From: Hydrogenophaga sp.
Lineage (GTDB): Bacteria; Pseudomonadota; Gammaproteobacteria; Burkholderiales; Burkholderiaceae_C
Direction of reading: 5' to 3'
Length of the DNA stretch: 64,000 bases
Assembly: GCF_019635465.1 (NCBI RefSeq)
Contig: NZ_JAHBZK010000001.1
Location: 248,001-312,000, forward strand
Positions 1-8,360 of this stretch are shown one piece after another. The position numbers and the translations under genes are program-made. Every line of letters begins with the position of its first letter. The stretch's first letter is position 1. The notes under the pieces are model-generated. The model searched no databases, was not told the DNA's origin, and saw nothing but the letters and a program-made list of their open reading frames with translations.

Positions 1-43
1 GTGGCAATGAAGACCGCGAAGGCGGGACGCCCCGCTGCCCCGC

Positions 44-460
44 TCACCGCCCACCCGCTGCGGGCGCAGCCAATCGCTTGCTCAAACGGGCGGCCCGCTG
101 ACCGCCCCGCGCGCGCACGGCGCGCACCTGCGCAACCAGCGCCTCGTCCTGCGCGGCGTACTCGGTCTGCTTGATGGCTTCGATCTCGGCGCGGATGCGC
201 TTGATCTCCTGCAGGGTCGCGTCGTCGCGACCGGACGCAGGCAGCGTGCGCTCGGCCAGGTCCACCAACAGGTCGGTGAGCAGCCCGAGCTGGCGCCCGT
301 AGGACGCCACGTCCATGGCCTTGGCCTCGATGCGGCCATTGCCGGCCTCGGGCTTGATGCCCTTGAAGAACGCATTGAACACCGGCTCGATGTCCTGCGC
401 CACGTCGCCACTGAGGGGCAGCCGCCACTGCGGCGCCCAGATCCACAACCAAGGAAACAT
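44..460 (-). CDS. hypothetical protein, about 138 aa
   Basis: I do not recognise this protein. The start chosen (MFPWLWIW) is preceded by a GGGGG Shine-Dalgarno-like run about 6 nt upstream; in-frame codons further upstream would add an unconvincing leader. The N-terminus is Trp-rich (MFPWLWIWAPQW) and could be membrane-associated. The middle (residues about 60-110) is charged and helical, with a heptad-like EIKRIRAEIEAIKQ stretch that suggests a coiled coil. The C-terminus is basic and Ala/Arg-rich (RAARLSKRLAAP). It is divergent from the GbsR-cydAB unit. A regulatory or membrane-associated accessory role is possible, but nothing in the sequence fixes a function. Confidence 0.6.
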   Translation of the reverse strand: MFPWLWIWAPQWRLPLSGDVAQDIEPVFNAFFKGIKPEAGNGRIEAKAMDVASYGRQLGLLTDLLVDLAERTLPASGRDDATLQEIKRIRAEIEAIKQTEYAAQDEALVAQVRAVRARGGQRAARLSKRLAAPAAGGR

Positions 461-571
461 GCCCAACCCCCTGTTGATCGACAAACCAGGGCGCATTGTG
501 TGACCGTCCTGGTGCCAGGCTGCTGACCAGGCGACCACCGATGGGGGGTGAATAACCCCTACATCCTCCTG

Positions 572-596
572 GAATTTCAGAAATTACTGAAAATTC
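572..596. promoter_or_regulatory. palindromic operator candidate upstream of GbsR-cydAB
   Basis: A near-perfect inverted repeat reads GAATTTCAG-N6-CTGAAAATTC, with the core TTTCAG-N6-CTGAAA fully symmetric. It lies 30 bp upstream of the GbsR/MarR gene and in the divergent gap with the small minus-strand gene. Palindromes of this size at this position are typical MarR-superfamily operators, so autoregulation of the regulator and the cydAB genes behind it is the simplest reading. That is an inference. Confidence 0.5.
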
Positions 597-626
597 AGGC
601 CGTCGCGACACCATCCTCTCCACGCC

Positions 627-1211
627 ATGACCTTGCAGGACGAACTTCCGCCCCTCAACCGCGAGTTCATCGCCCACTTCGGCGAAATGGGCAGCCGCTG
701 GGGCATCAACCGCACCGTGGGGCAGATCTATGCCCTGCTCTACCTGTCGCCCGAGCCGCTGTGCGCCGACCAGATCGCCGAGGCCCTGGCCTTCTCGCGT
801 TCCAACGTGAGCATGGGTCTGAAGGAGCTGCAAGCCTGGCGCCTGGTGCGGCTGCGCCATTTCAGCGGCGACCGGCGCGAGTTCTTCGAAGCCCCGCAGG
901 ACGTGTGGGAGATCTTTCGCGTGCTGGCCGAGGAGCGGCGCCGCCGCGAGATCGAACCCACGCTGAGCATGTTGCGCACCGCGCTGCTGCAGTCCCCCGG
1001 CACCGACGCCGAACGCCACGCGCAGCAACGCATGAAGGAAATGCACGACCTCATCGACCGGCTCATGACCTGGTTCGACGACGTGCAAAAGCTCGCCCCC
1101 GAGACGGCCTTGCAACTCATGGGAATGGGTGCGAAGGTCACGCGTGTGCTCGAACTCAAGGACCGGCTCACCGGCAAGTCGCCCGCCGCGCGCGCCGACA
1201 AGGCCGCCTGA
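627..1211 (+). CDS. GbsR/MarR family transcriptional regulator
   Basis: This is a 194-aa winged-helix regulator of the GbsR/MarR type. Residues about 20-95 form the DNA-binding domain, with the segment ADQIAEALAFSRSNVSMGLKEL as helix-turn-helix and the wing at LVRLRHFSGDRREFFEA. The C-terminal half is helical and probably mediates dimerisation. The gene is followed after 32 bp by cydA on the same strand, so it probably controls cydAB and itself through the palindrome just upstream. The inducer is unknown. In Bacillus, GbsR senses choline, but here the neighbourhood argues for respiratory or redox control. Confidence 0.85.
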   Translation: MTLQDELPPLNREFIAHFGEMGSRWGINRTVGQIYALLYLSPEPLCADQIAEALAFSRSNVSMGLKELQAWRLVRLRHFSGDRREFFEAPQDVWEIFRVLAEERRRREIEPTLSMLRTALLQSPGTDAERHAQQRMKEMHDLIDRLMTWFDDVQKLAPETALQLMGMGAKVTRVLELKDRLTGKSPAARADKAA

Positions 1212-1243
1212 ACGTCACTGGCTTTCCCATCAGGACATTTCCC

Positions 1244-2605
1244 ATGGACCTCGACACCCTGTTGCTCTCGCGCTTGCAGTTCGCCGCCAACGTGAGCTTT
1301 CACATCCTGTTCCCCACCATCACCATCGCGCTGTGCTGGTTCCTGCTGTTCTTTCGCATCCGCTATGTGAAGACGCGCGACCCGGCCTGGGAAGAGGCCT
1401 ATTACTTCTGGACCAAGGTGTTCGCACTGACCTTCGCGCTGGGGGTGGTGTCGGGCATCGTGATGAGCTTTCAGTTCGGGACCAACTGGCCCGGCTTCAT
1501 GGAGAAGACCGGCAACATCTCGGGCCCGCTGCTGGGCTACGAAGTGCTCACTGCGTTCTTTCTGGAGGCGAGCTTCCTCGGCATCATGCTGTTCGGGCGC
1601 GGGCGGGTGAGCGAGCGCGTGCACCTGATTGCCACCTCGCTGGTGGCGCTGGGCACCACCCTGTCGGCGTTCTGGATCCTGAGTCTCAACTCCTGGATGC
1701 AGACGCCCGCCGGCTTCGAGATCGTCAACGGCGAGTTCATGCCGGTGGACTGGCTGGCCATCGTCTTCAACCCCTCGTTCCCGTACCGGCTGGCGCACAA
1801 GCTGCTGGCCTCGACGCTCACGGCCTCGTTCCTGATCGCGGGCCTGAGCGCCTGGCAACTCCTCAAGGGCACGGCCACCGCCGGCACCCACCGCGCCATG
1901 CGCGCCGCCGTGTTCGCCGCGGTGATCGCCGCGCCGGTGCAGATCTTCGTGGGCGACCTGCACGGCCTGAACACCTTGCACCACCAGCCCGCCAAGATCG
2001 CCGCCATCGAGGGCATCTGGGAGACAGAGAAGGGCGCGCCGCTCACGCTGTTCGGCTTCCCCGACGAAGCGGCCGGCACCACGCACATGGCGGTCAAGGT
2101 GCCCAAGCTGGGCAGCCTCATCCTCACGCACGAATGGGACGGTGAGCTCAAGGGCATCGCCGACTTCCCCAACGCGCACCCGCCGGTGGCCCCGGTGTTC
2201 TGGGCCTTTCGGGTGATGGTGGGCGTGGGCTCGCTGATGCTGCTGGTGGCCCTGTGGAGCGCCTGGAAGCTGTGGCCACAGCGACGCGACTCCACCACCC
2301 GGCTGCCGCGTCCCACGCTGTGGGCGCTCACCGCCATGGCCTTCTCGGGCTGGGTGGCCACGCTCTCGGGCTGGTACGTGACTGAGATCGGCCGTCAGCC
2401 CTACATCGTCTATGGGCAACTGCACACGGCCGATGTGGCGACCACGCTGGCACCGCCCTACGTGGCCATCACGCTCATGGCCTACCTCATCGTCTACGGC
2501 CTGCTGCTGATCACCTACGTGGGTGTGCTCAAGCACATGGCCGAGCACCCGATCAAGCCCGCACCCGAAGCGCCTTCGGGCGAACTCGGCAAGGCCGGCG
2601 TCTGA
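1244..2605 (+). CDS. cydA: cytochrome bd-type quinol oxidase subunit I, short Q-loop (CIO type)
   Basis: This subunit of 453 aa oxidises quinol and carries the haems of a cytochrome bd oxidase in the inner membrane. The start MDLDTLLLSRLQF puts the conserved haem-ligand His at residue 20. GDLHGLNTLHHQPAKIAAIE and GRQPYIVYGQLHTAD are family signatures. E. coli CydA has about 522 residues; the shorter length and abbreviated region after QPAKIAA indicate a short Q-loop, as in the cyanide-insensitive CioA group. An in-frame extension back to 548 exists but lacks homology, so it was rejected. It is followed by cydB after 15 bp. Confidence 0.95.
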   Translation: MDLDTLLLSRLQFAANVSFHILFPTITIALCWFLLFFRIRYVKTRDPAWEEAYYFWTKVFALTFALGVVSGIVMSFQFGTNWPGFMEKTGNISGPLLGYEVLTAFFLEASFLGIMLFGRGRVSERVHLIATSLVALGTTLSAFWILSLNSWMQTPAGFEIVNGEFMPVDWLAIVFNPSFPYRLAHKLLASTLTASFLIAGLSAWQLLKGTATAGTHRAMRAAVFAAVIAAPVQIFVGDLHGLNTLHHQPAKIAAIEGIWETEKGAPLTLFGFPDEAAGTTHMAVKVPKLGSLILTHEWDGELKGIADFPNAHPPVAPVFWAFRVMVGVGSLMLLVALWSAWKLWPQRRDSTTRLPRPTLWALTAMAFSGWVATLSGWYVTEIGRQPYIVYGQLHTADVATTLAPPYVAITLMAYLIVYGLLLITYVGVLKHMAEHPIKPAPEAPSGELGKAGV

Positions 2606-2620
2606 CCACAGGAGAAGCAC

Positions 2621-3619
2621 ATGACCTGGGCCGAATTCCTCCCCCTGCTCTTCATGGCCGTGATGGGCCTGGCCTTGCTGGCTTACGTGGTGCTCGATGG
2701 CTACGACCTGGGCGTCGGCCTGTTGCTGCCCCTGGGCACCGACGAGCAGAAAGACACCATGATCAGCAGCATCGGGCCCTTCTGGGACGCCAACGAAACC
2801 TGGCTGGTGCTGGGTGTGGGCGTGCTGCTGGTGGCGTTCCCCAAGGCGCACGGCATGGTGCTGCAGGCGCTGTACCTGCCGGTGGCCGTCATGCTGATCG
2901 GCCTGATCCTGCGCGGTGTGGCCTTCGACTTCCGCGTCAAGGCGCCCCTGCCCTACAAGCCGTTCTGGAACGGAGCGTTCTTTGGCGGTTCGCTGGTGGC
3001 CACCATGGCGCAGGGGTGGATGCTGGGCAGCTACATCACCGGTTTCGACAACGGCGGCCTGGGCCTGCTCTTCAGCCTGGGCATTGCGCTCACGCTGCCT
3101 GCGGCCTACGTGCTGCTGGGCGCGGGCTGGCTCATCATGAAAACCGACGGCGAGTTGCAGGCGCGTGCGGTGCACTGGGCGCGACGGGTGTGGTGGCCTA
3201 TGGGCGTCGGGCTGGCTGCCATCTCGCTGGCCACCCCGCTCGTCAACGCCGAGGTGTTTGAGAAGTGGTTCGGCGTGCCGCAGCTGTTTGCCCTGCTGCC
3301 GGTGCCGCTGGTGTGCGCCGCCGCGTTCTTCGCGGTGCGCTGGGTGGTCACCCGCCCGACCGTGGTGGCCGCCGGCTACGGCTGGCTGGTATTCGTGAAC
3401 ACGGTGCTGATCTTCGTGCTTGCCTTCTTCGGCCTGGCCTACAGCATCTTCCCGAACATCGTGATCGGCCGCCTGACGGTGTGGCAGGCCGCTGCCGCCA
3501 CGTCTTCACTCAACGTGATCCTGATCGGCGTGGCCATCACCTTGCCGGTGATCGTGATCTACACGATCTACATGTACCGCGTGTTCTGGGGCAAGGCGCG
3601 GGCGCTGACCTACAACTGA
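2621..3619 (+). CDS. cydB: cytochrome d ubiquinol oxidase subunit II
   Basis: This multi-spanning membrane protein of 332 aa partners CydA in the terminal bd oxidase. Family signatures include LDGYDLGVGLLLPL near residue 30, WDANETWLVLGVGVLL near 60 and the hydrophobic segments throughout. An AGGAG-type ribosome site lies just upstream (acaggagaagc). No small cydX/cioX reading frame follows: the stop is only 18 bp from the convergent guaD end. Together with cydA it gives a high-affinity, proton-conserving but non-pumping oxidase, likely useful under low oxygen or when haem-copper oxidases are inhibited. Confidence 0.95.
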   Translation: MTWAEFLPLLFMAVMGLALLAYVVLDGYDLGVGLLLPLGTDEQKDTMISSIGPFWDANETWLVLGVGVLLVAFPKAHGMVLQALYLPVAVMLIGLILRGVAFDFRVKAPLPYKPFWNGAFFGGSLVATMAQGWMLGSYITGFDNGGLGLLFSLGIALTLPAAYVLLGAGWLIMKTDGELQARAVHWARRVWWPMGVGLAAISLATPLVNAEVFEKWFGVPQLFALLPVPLVCAAAFFAVRWVVTRPTVVAAGYGWLVFVNTVLIFVLAFFGLAYSIFPNIVIGRLTVWQAAAATSSLNVILIGVAITLPVIVIYTIYMYRVFWGKARALTYN

Positions 3620-3637
3620 GCCACTGGCACAGGAGTG

Positions 3638-4921
3638 TCAGCGACCGTCCACCACGGTGCGAATCACCGCGCGATCATCGCCCAGCACGATCAGCGCGAA
3701 GAGAAACTCCTCCAGCGTCTCGGCCTGCGCGGTGCGGCGCGCCAGCAGCGGCGTGGCCGCGGGGTCAAGCACCACGAAGTCGGCCTCGTGCCCCGGCGTG
3801 AGGTTGCCCACCACGCCACCCAGGCCCATGGCCTGTGCCGCGCCGGCCGTGTGCTGCCACCACAGGTTGGACGGCTGCAGCGTGAGCCCAGGCTTGGTCG
3901 CACCCTCGCGCGCCACACCATAGGCCGCCAGCATGGTGGCAAACGGCGAGAAGCTGGTGCCGCCGCCGACGTCACTGGCCAGGCCATGGCGCAGACCGGT
4001 GCGGCGCGCGCCGTCGTAGTCGAAAAAGCCGCTGCCCAGAAACAGGTTGCTGGTCGGGCTGATTGCGGCGGCCGCACCGCGCTCGGCCATCAGCAGGCGA
4101 TCGGTGTCGTCAAGGTGGATGCAATGCGCGTACACCGCGCGCTCGCGCAGCAGGCCGAAGTCCTCGTACACGCCCAGGTAGCTGCGGCTGTCGGGAAACA
4201 GCTCGGCCACCCAACGCACCTCGTCGCGGTTTTCGGCCACGTGCGACTGGATCCACACATCGGGAAAGCGCGCCGCCAGCTCACCCGCACCGCGCAGCTG
4301 GGCCGGCGTGCTGGTGGGCGCAAAGCGCGGCGTGATGGCATATCCCAGGCGATCGACGCCGTGCCAGCGCCGGATCAGTGCCTCGGTGTCGGCCAGACTC
4401 TGCCCGGTCTCATCGCGAACGCCGTCGGGGCTGTGGCGGTCCTGCAGCACCTTGCCGGTGACGAAGCGCAGGCGGCGCTCGCGGGCGGCCTCGAAGGCGG
4501 CATCCACCGAGGCCGGGTGCGAGGTGGCAAAGGTGAGCGCCGTCGTCACGCCGTGGCGCATCAGTTCGTCGAAGAACACCTCGGCCACCTGGCGCGCGTG
4601 CGCGGGGTCGGCAAAGCGCGTCTCCTGTGGAAAGGTGTAGTGCTCGAGCCAGGGGAGCAAACCGTCGGCGGGCGAGCCGATCATCTCGGTTTGCGGGTAG
4701 TGCACGTGCAGGTCGATGAAGCCGGGCGCGATCAGGCGGCCCGGCAGATGCTCGATGGCCACGCCCGCGAAGCGCTCGGCGAGCGCGCCATAGGCACCGA
4801 CTGCGCGCACCACCGCGCGCCCGTTGGCATCCGGCCCGACCACCAGCAGGCCATCTTCGTCGTAGAGGGGAGCGCCGGTGTTGTCGTCAAACCGCAGCAG
4901 GCGCGCGCGATAGGCTTTCAT
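3638..4921 (-). CDS. guaD: guanine deaminase
   Basis: This amidohydrolase of 427 aa converts guanine to xanthine and ammonia. The metal site is visible: LHVHYPQ (residues about 71-77), HVAENRDE near 225, HCIHLDD near 262 and SDVGGGTSFSP near 310. GFIDLHVHYPQTEMIG is characteristic of bacterial GuaD. It is the last gene of the minus-strand purine block, 65 bp behind a BMP-family binding protein, and is convergent with cydB. Xanthine would feed the xdhAB enzyme encoded 10 kb away. Confidence 0.93.
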   Translation of the reverse strand: MKAYRARLLRFDDNTGAPLYDEDGLLVVGPDANGRAVVRAVGAYGALAERFAGVAIEHLPGRLIAPGFIDLHVHYPQTEMIGSPADGLLPWLEHYTFPQETRFADPAHARQVAEVFFDELMRHGVTTALTFATSHPASVDAAFEAARERRLRFVTGKVLQDRHSPDGVRDETGQSLADTEALIRRWHGVDRLGYAITPRFAPTSTPAQLRGAGELAARFPDVWIQSHVAENRDEVRWVAELFPDSRSYLGVYEDFGLLRERAVYAHCIHLDDTDRLLMAERGAAAAISPTSNLFLGSGFFDYDGARRTGLRHGLASDVGGGTSFSPFATMLAAYGVAREGATKPGLTLQPSNLWWQHTAGAAQAMGLGGVVGNLTPGHEADFVVLDPAATPLLARRTAQAETLEEFLFALIVLGDDRAVIRTVVDGR

Positions 4922-4986
4922 GGGCCGGGAGCTTAAGGCCCCGGGACCCGTTCTTCATACGGCGGGCGAAATGTCCGCCATCCCAC

Positions 4987-6087
4987 TCAGCGGTTGACGG
5001 ACCCCAGCACGCCGTCGACGAACCAGTCCATGCCGAGAATCTGCGCATCGCTCAGGCGCTGGCCGGCAGCAATCGCCACCTTGCCTTCGTTGTCGCGCAC
5101 TGGTTGGTCGGCCGCGGCCGCAAACACCGGCAGACGCCCGGCGGCCATGTCGGCCTGGCGCGCCTCGACCTCCTGCTGCACGCTGCGCGGCACCTTGCTG
5201 CCAAAGCCTTCGACGCGGATGAAGCCATCGGCCACACCGCCCCACACGCTCTGGCTGCGCCAGCTGCCGTCGAGCACGGCCTGCACGCGTCTGGTGTAGT
5301 AGTCGCCCCAGCGGTGCGTGACCGCCACCACCTGCGCATCGGGCGCGACGCTGCGCATGTCGGAGTGGTAAGCCACCGCCAGCTTGCCGCGCTCCTGGGC
5401 CGCCACCATCACCGCCGTGCTGCCGGTGTGAAACGCCAGCACCTCGGCGCCCTGGTTCATCAGCGTCATGGCCGCATCGCGCTCGCGTGGCGGGTTGAAC
5501 CACTCGCCCAGAAACACCACCTTGACCGTGGCGCGCGGGTTGACCGAGCGCATGCCCAGCGTGAAGGCATTGATGCCCTGCACCACCTCGGGAATGGGAA
5601 AGCCCGCGACATAGCCCGCCTGCGTGGCCAGGCGGCCGGCCGCCACACCGGCCAGGTAGCGCCCCTCGTAGTAGCGCGCGTTGGCGGCCGACACGTTGGG
5701 CGCCGTCTTGTAGCCGGTGATGGACTCGAACTTCACGTTCGGGAACTCACGCGCCACCTTGAGCGTGGGTTCCATGTAGCCGAAGCTGGGCGTGAAGATG
5801 ATGTGTGCGCCCTGCTGGGCCAGGTCGCGGATCACCCGCTCGGCGTCCGCCCCCTCGGGCACGTTCTCGACGAATTGCGTCTGTACCTTGTCGCCCAGCG
5901 CGGCCTGCACCGCCTGGCGGCCCGATTCGTGCTGGCGCACCCAGCCTGCGGGCGTGAGCGGCGCCACATAGACAAACGCGGCCCTGACCGGTGGCTGCAC
6001 CGCCTGGGCGCGGGCGACAAGGGGGGAGAAAAACACAGCGGCCAGAGCCGGCGCAATGACGCGCCAGGCCGCGAGGTTTTTGTACAT
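4987..6087 (-). CDS. BMP family ABC transporter substrate-binding protein (periplasmic, second copy)
   Basis: This 366-aa protein is a PnrA/Med-type (BMP family) binding protein for nucleosides or purines. The chosen start (MYKNLAAW) has a GAGGAA ribosome site 5 nt upstream; an ATG 15 nt earlier is less well placed. Residues 1-28 form a Sec signal ending in ARA-QA, with no lipobox. It is clearly paralogous to the lipoprotein at 8374-9531: both share the NVP/SVPE..ADAERVIRD, FGYMEP.LKVA and FPIPEV/SIPIPEV segments. It sits in front of guaD and after a terminator, so it is probably transcribed separately from the importer but may share its permeases. Confidence 0.9.
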   Translation of the reverse strand: MYKNLAAWRVIAPALAAVFFSPLVARAQAVQPPVRAAFVYVAPLTPAGWVRQHESGRQAVQAALGDKVQTQFVENVPEGADAERVIRDLAQQGAHIIFTPSFGYMEPTLKVAREFPNVKFESITGYKTAPNVSAANARYYEGRYLAGVAAGRLATQAGYVAGFPIPEVVQGINAFTLGMRSVNPRATVKVVFLGEWFNPPRERDAAMTLMNQGAEVLAFHTGSTAVMVAAQERGKLAVAYHSDMRSVAPDAQVVAVTHRWGDYYTRRVQAVLDGSWRSQSVWGGVADGFIRVEGFGSKVPRSVQQEVEARQADMAAGRLPVFAAAADQPVRDNEGKVAIAAGQRLSDAQILGMDWFVDGVLGSVNR

Positions 6088-6117
6088 GGTGTTCCTCGAC
6101 ATGGCTTCCGGTGAATG

Positions 6118-6150
6118 AAAAACGCGAGCCGGGGAAGCACCGGCTCGCGT
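6118..6150 (-). terminator. Rho-independent terminator after the adenosine/adenine deaminase gene
   Basis: Read on the minus strand, an 11-bp perfect stem (ACGCGAGCCGG / CCGGCTCGCGT) with a 7-nt loop is followed by a run of five T. It lies between the stop of the deaminase gene and the start of the downstream BMP gene. Confidence 0.85.
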
Positions 6151-6171
6151 CAGGGACCGGATTCTACCGGG

Positions 6172-7176
6172 TCAGCCGATCGCTGCGTCGAGGCGAGCCA
6201 TCAGGCGGGAGCGCGTGGGCGGGTCAACGAAGCTGGCCTCGAAACTGTTGCGCGCCAGGGTGATCACGTCGTCGCGCGACAGGTCCAGCGCCTGCACCGT
6301 CTGCACGAAGTTGGCGTTGAGGTAGCCGCCGAAGTAGGCCGGGTCGTCGCTGTTGACCGTGGCGCACAGGCCGGCGTCCAGCAGCTTCTTCATCGGGTGA
6401 TCGCGCAGATCGTTCACCACGCAGAGCTTGAGGTTTGACAGCGGGCACACCGTCAGCGGTGTGCGACGCCGCGCCAGTTCGGCCACCAGCGATGCGTCTT
6501 CCAGGCTGCGCACGCCGTGGTCGATGCGCTCGGCCTGCAAGTCGTTCAGCGCGCTCCAGATGTAGGGGGGCGGCCCCTCTTCGCCCGCGTGGGCCACGAT
6601 GTGCAGGCCCAGTTCGCGACAGCGCGCAAACACGCGCGAGAACTTCTCGGGCGGGTGGCCGACTTCGCTCGAGTCCAGGCCGACGCCGATGAAGTGCTCA
6701 CGGTGCGGCAACGCAGCCGACAGCGTGGCAAACGCGTCTTCTTCGCTGAGGTGGCGCAGAAAGCACAGGATGAGCGCACTGCTCAGGCCGAACTCGGCCT
6801 GCGCCCGAACGCAGGCGCGCTTGAGGCCCGCGATGACCACGCCGATGTCCACGCCACGCGCGGTGTGCGTTTGCGGGTCAAAGAAGATTTCGGTATGGAT
6901 GACGTTGTCGGCGTGGGCGCGTTGCAGGTAGGCCCAGGCCATGTCGAAGAAATCGGCCTCATGCAACAGCACGCTGGCACCGGCGTAATAGATGTCGAGA
7001 AAGCTTTGCAGATCGGTGAAGGCATAGGCCTCGCGCAGCGCCTCGACGCTGGCGTAAGGCAGCTTGACGCCATTGCGCTGCGCCAGGACAAAGATGAGCT
7101 CGGGTTCGAGCGAGCCTTCGATGTGGATGTGCAGTTCGGCCTTGGGCAGGGCGGCGGCGAGTTCGGCAGGTGTCAT
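6172..7176 (-). CDS. add: adenosine deaminase family protein (probably adenine deaminase)
   Basis: This 334-aa metal-dependent deaminase belongs to the adenosine/adenine deaminase family. Zinc ligands and catalytic residues are visible in ELHIHIEGSLEPEL (residues 14-27), HAGEEGPP near 195 and NSDDPAYFGG near 275. The AGEEGPP form, rather than AGE with a ribose-binding context, resembles the proteobacterial subgroup shown to act on adenine (PA0148-like). Adenine to hypoxanthine is therefore more likely than adenosine to inosine, but both fit the family. The gene follows the Rieske oxygenase by 15 bp and ends at a strong terminator. Confidence 0.88.
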   Translation of the reverse strand: MTPAELAAALPKAELHIHIEGSLEPELIFVLAQRNGVKLPYASVEALREAYAFTDLQSFLDIYYAGASVLLHEADFFDMAWAYLQRAHADNVIHTEIFFDPQTHTARGVDIGVVIAGLKRACVRAQAEFGLSSALILCFLRHLSEEDAFATLSAALPHREHFIGVGLDSSEVGHPPEKFSRVFARCRELGLHIVAHAGEEGPPPYIWSALNDLQAERIDHGVRSLEDASLVAELARRRTPLTVCPLSNLKLCVVNDLRDHPMKKLLDAGLCATVNSDDPAYFGGYLNANFVQTVQALDLSRDDVITLARNSFEASFVDPPTRSRLMARLDAAIG

Positions 7177-7191
7177 GTTCGAAGCAAGGGT

Positions 7192-8199
7192 TCAGCAAGT
7201 GCCCAGGGTGATGCCCAGGCGGTGCAGGTAGCGACGGTAGGCGCTGCTCACGCGATCGGCCGGGCCGTGCACTTCGCGGACCGGCCCCATGCGCCCGATC
7301 GGCAGGACCTTGGGCTGCTGCGATTCAACCACCGGGCGGTCCTGGGCGAACACCGTGTCCTGAAACTCGACCACCGACGCCGAGCTGGCCGGGTCATTGT
7401 GGGTCGCCATCACGAACCAGGCGGTGCAGGCTTCATCGCCATCAGGCCGGATGAACAACGCGATGGCGTTGCGCACCGGGTCGCCCTCGCTTGCGTCCTT
7501 GCGCAGTACGGCGGCGTAGGGGTGCGGCACGGTGTAGCCGTAGTCGATCCAGGCGCCGCCGTCGGCGTTGGCGTAGGCGCGGGGTTGCCAGGCACGCGCA
7601 GCGCTCACGCGCACGCCCAGCGGCCCTTCGCTCACCTCGCCGGTCTGCACCTGCGCGTGGCCGCGCTCGCCCAGCCAGCCTTCGTGCACGAAGCCGAAGT
7701 GGCTGAGGTCCAGAAAGTTCTCCACCAGCCTCGGTGCGCTGGTGGCCACGCTGTAGGGGCCACAGATCACGCGCCGCCAGGCGGGGTCATCGGCTTCGGC
7801 AAACGCCGGTGGCGCATCCAGCGGCACCCCGGGTGGCAGGCCGGCCCAGGGCTGCAGCCGAACCCAGATCAGGCCATGCAGTTCGATCGCTTCCACCACC
7901 GTCGCCGCGTGGCCCGACGGTGGGTGAAAGTCGGGCGAGGCCGGCACATGCTGGCAGCGCCCACCGCCTTCGAACTGCCAGCCGTGGTACGGGCATTCCA
8001 GGCGCAAACCGTGCGTGGTGGTGAGCACCCGCCCAAGCGACAGGCGCGCACCGCGGTGCGGACAGCGGTCCACCCAGGCGTGCACGCTGGCATGGTCGCG
8101 CCACAACACCAGCGGCTCGCCCATCAGGTGAATGGCCATCGGCGCGTCACGCAGGGCATGCGCATCGGCCACGGGGTGCCAGAGTTGTCGTTCGATCAT
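7192..8199 (-). CDS. Rieske 2Fe-2S aromatic-ring-hydroxylating oxygenase subunit, purine locus
   Basis: This 335-aa oxygenase has an N-terminal Rieske domain (CPHRGARL near residue 46 and CPYHGWQF near 69, giving the two Cys and two His ligands). Its C-terminal catalytic domain carries the mononuclear iron ligands in ENFLDLSHFGFVH near residue 165. It resembles vanillate O-demethylase-type and N-methylpurine demethylase (Ndm)-type enzymes. No reductase gene is adjacent, so electrons must come from elsewhere. It lies 15 bp before the deaminase gene, which suggests a purine or methylpurine substrate; this is inferred from context. Oddly, the start lacks a Shine-Dalgarno sequence and sits directly behind a terminator-like hairpin. 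Confidence 0.85.
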   Translation of the reverse strand: MIERQLWHPVADAHALRDAPMAIHLMGEPLVLWRDHASVHAWVDRCPHRGARLSLGRVLTTTHGLRLECPYHGWQFEGGGRCQHVPASPDFHPPSGHAATVVEAIELHGLIWVRLQPWAGLPPGVPLDAPPAFAEADDPAWRRVICGPYSVATSAPRLVENFLDLSHFGFVHEGWLGERGHAQVQTGEVSEGPLGVRVSAARAWQPRAYANADGGAWIDYGYTVPHPYAAVLRKDASEGDPVRNAIALFIRPDGDEACTAWFVMATHNDPASSASVVEFQDTVFAQDRPVVESQQPKVLPIGRMGPVREVHGPADRVSSAYRRYLHRLGITLGTC

Positions 8200-8202
8200 G
8201 TG

Positions 8203-8234
8203 TGTGAAAAACAAAAGCCGCCCAAGGGCGGCTT
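8203..8234 (-). terminator. terminator or attenuator immediately upstream of the Rieske oxygenase gene
   Basis: On the minus strand, AAGCCGCCC pairs perfectly with GGGCGGCTT around a two-base loop, followed by TTTTGTTTTT. It should end transcripts from the importer operon. The T-run ends only a few bases before the Rieske start codon at 8199, which leaves no room for a separate promoter or ribosome site. Confidence 0.75.
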
Positions 8235-8265
8235 GTTTGTACGCCAAACGCTGGAGGCGTAGCGA

Positions 8266-8360
8266 GCGGGTGTCAGGCTAGGCGGACGGAGCGCAGGAAC
8301 CGGAACGTACTTCCTGTACGTGAGGATTCCGAGCACCGCCCAACGACGCATGACGCCCGC
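8266..8360. repeat. 95-bp imperfect palindrome, REP-like
   Basis: Outer arms GCGGGTGTCA (8266-8275) and TGACGCCCGC (8351-8360) pair with one mismatch. Inside, GGCGG pairs with CCGCC, and an inner GGAA..ACGTAC / GTACGT..TTCC stem surrounds a short loop. The whole 3' region of the BMP lipoprotein gene is therefore one long foldback. The layout resembles dispersed intergenic palindromes seen in Burkholderiales, but I saw no second copy in this window. Confidence 0.6.

Noticed and set aside
474-490. FNR/ANR-like half site (TTGATCGAC) upstream of the regulator
   Set aside because: The second half (ATCAA) is missing at the required spacing, and the site falls at the minus-strand gene start.
548-1243. 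In-frame extension of cydA upstream of 1244
   Set aside because: It overlaps the GbsR gene in another frame, is Arg/Pro-rich and lacks homology to CydA, whose conserved N-terminus begins at MDLDTLL.
740-3175. Very long minus-strand open frame opposite the GbsR gene and cydAB
   Set aside because: Composition is His/Gln/Arg-rich with no recognisable fold. It mirrors the codon bias of the real plus-strand genes.
3620-3637. cydX/cioX-type small subunit after cydB
   Set aside because: Only 18 bp lie before the convergent guaD end, so there is no room for a small membrane peptide gene.
8200-8247. Longer Rieske oxygenase starting at TTG 8247
   Set aside because: The extra residues would be encoded by the terminator hairpin itself, and the Rieske domain begins normally from 8199.
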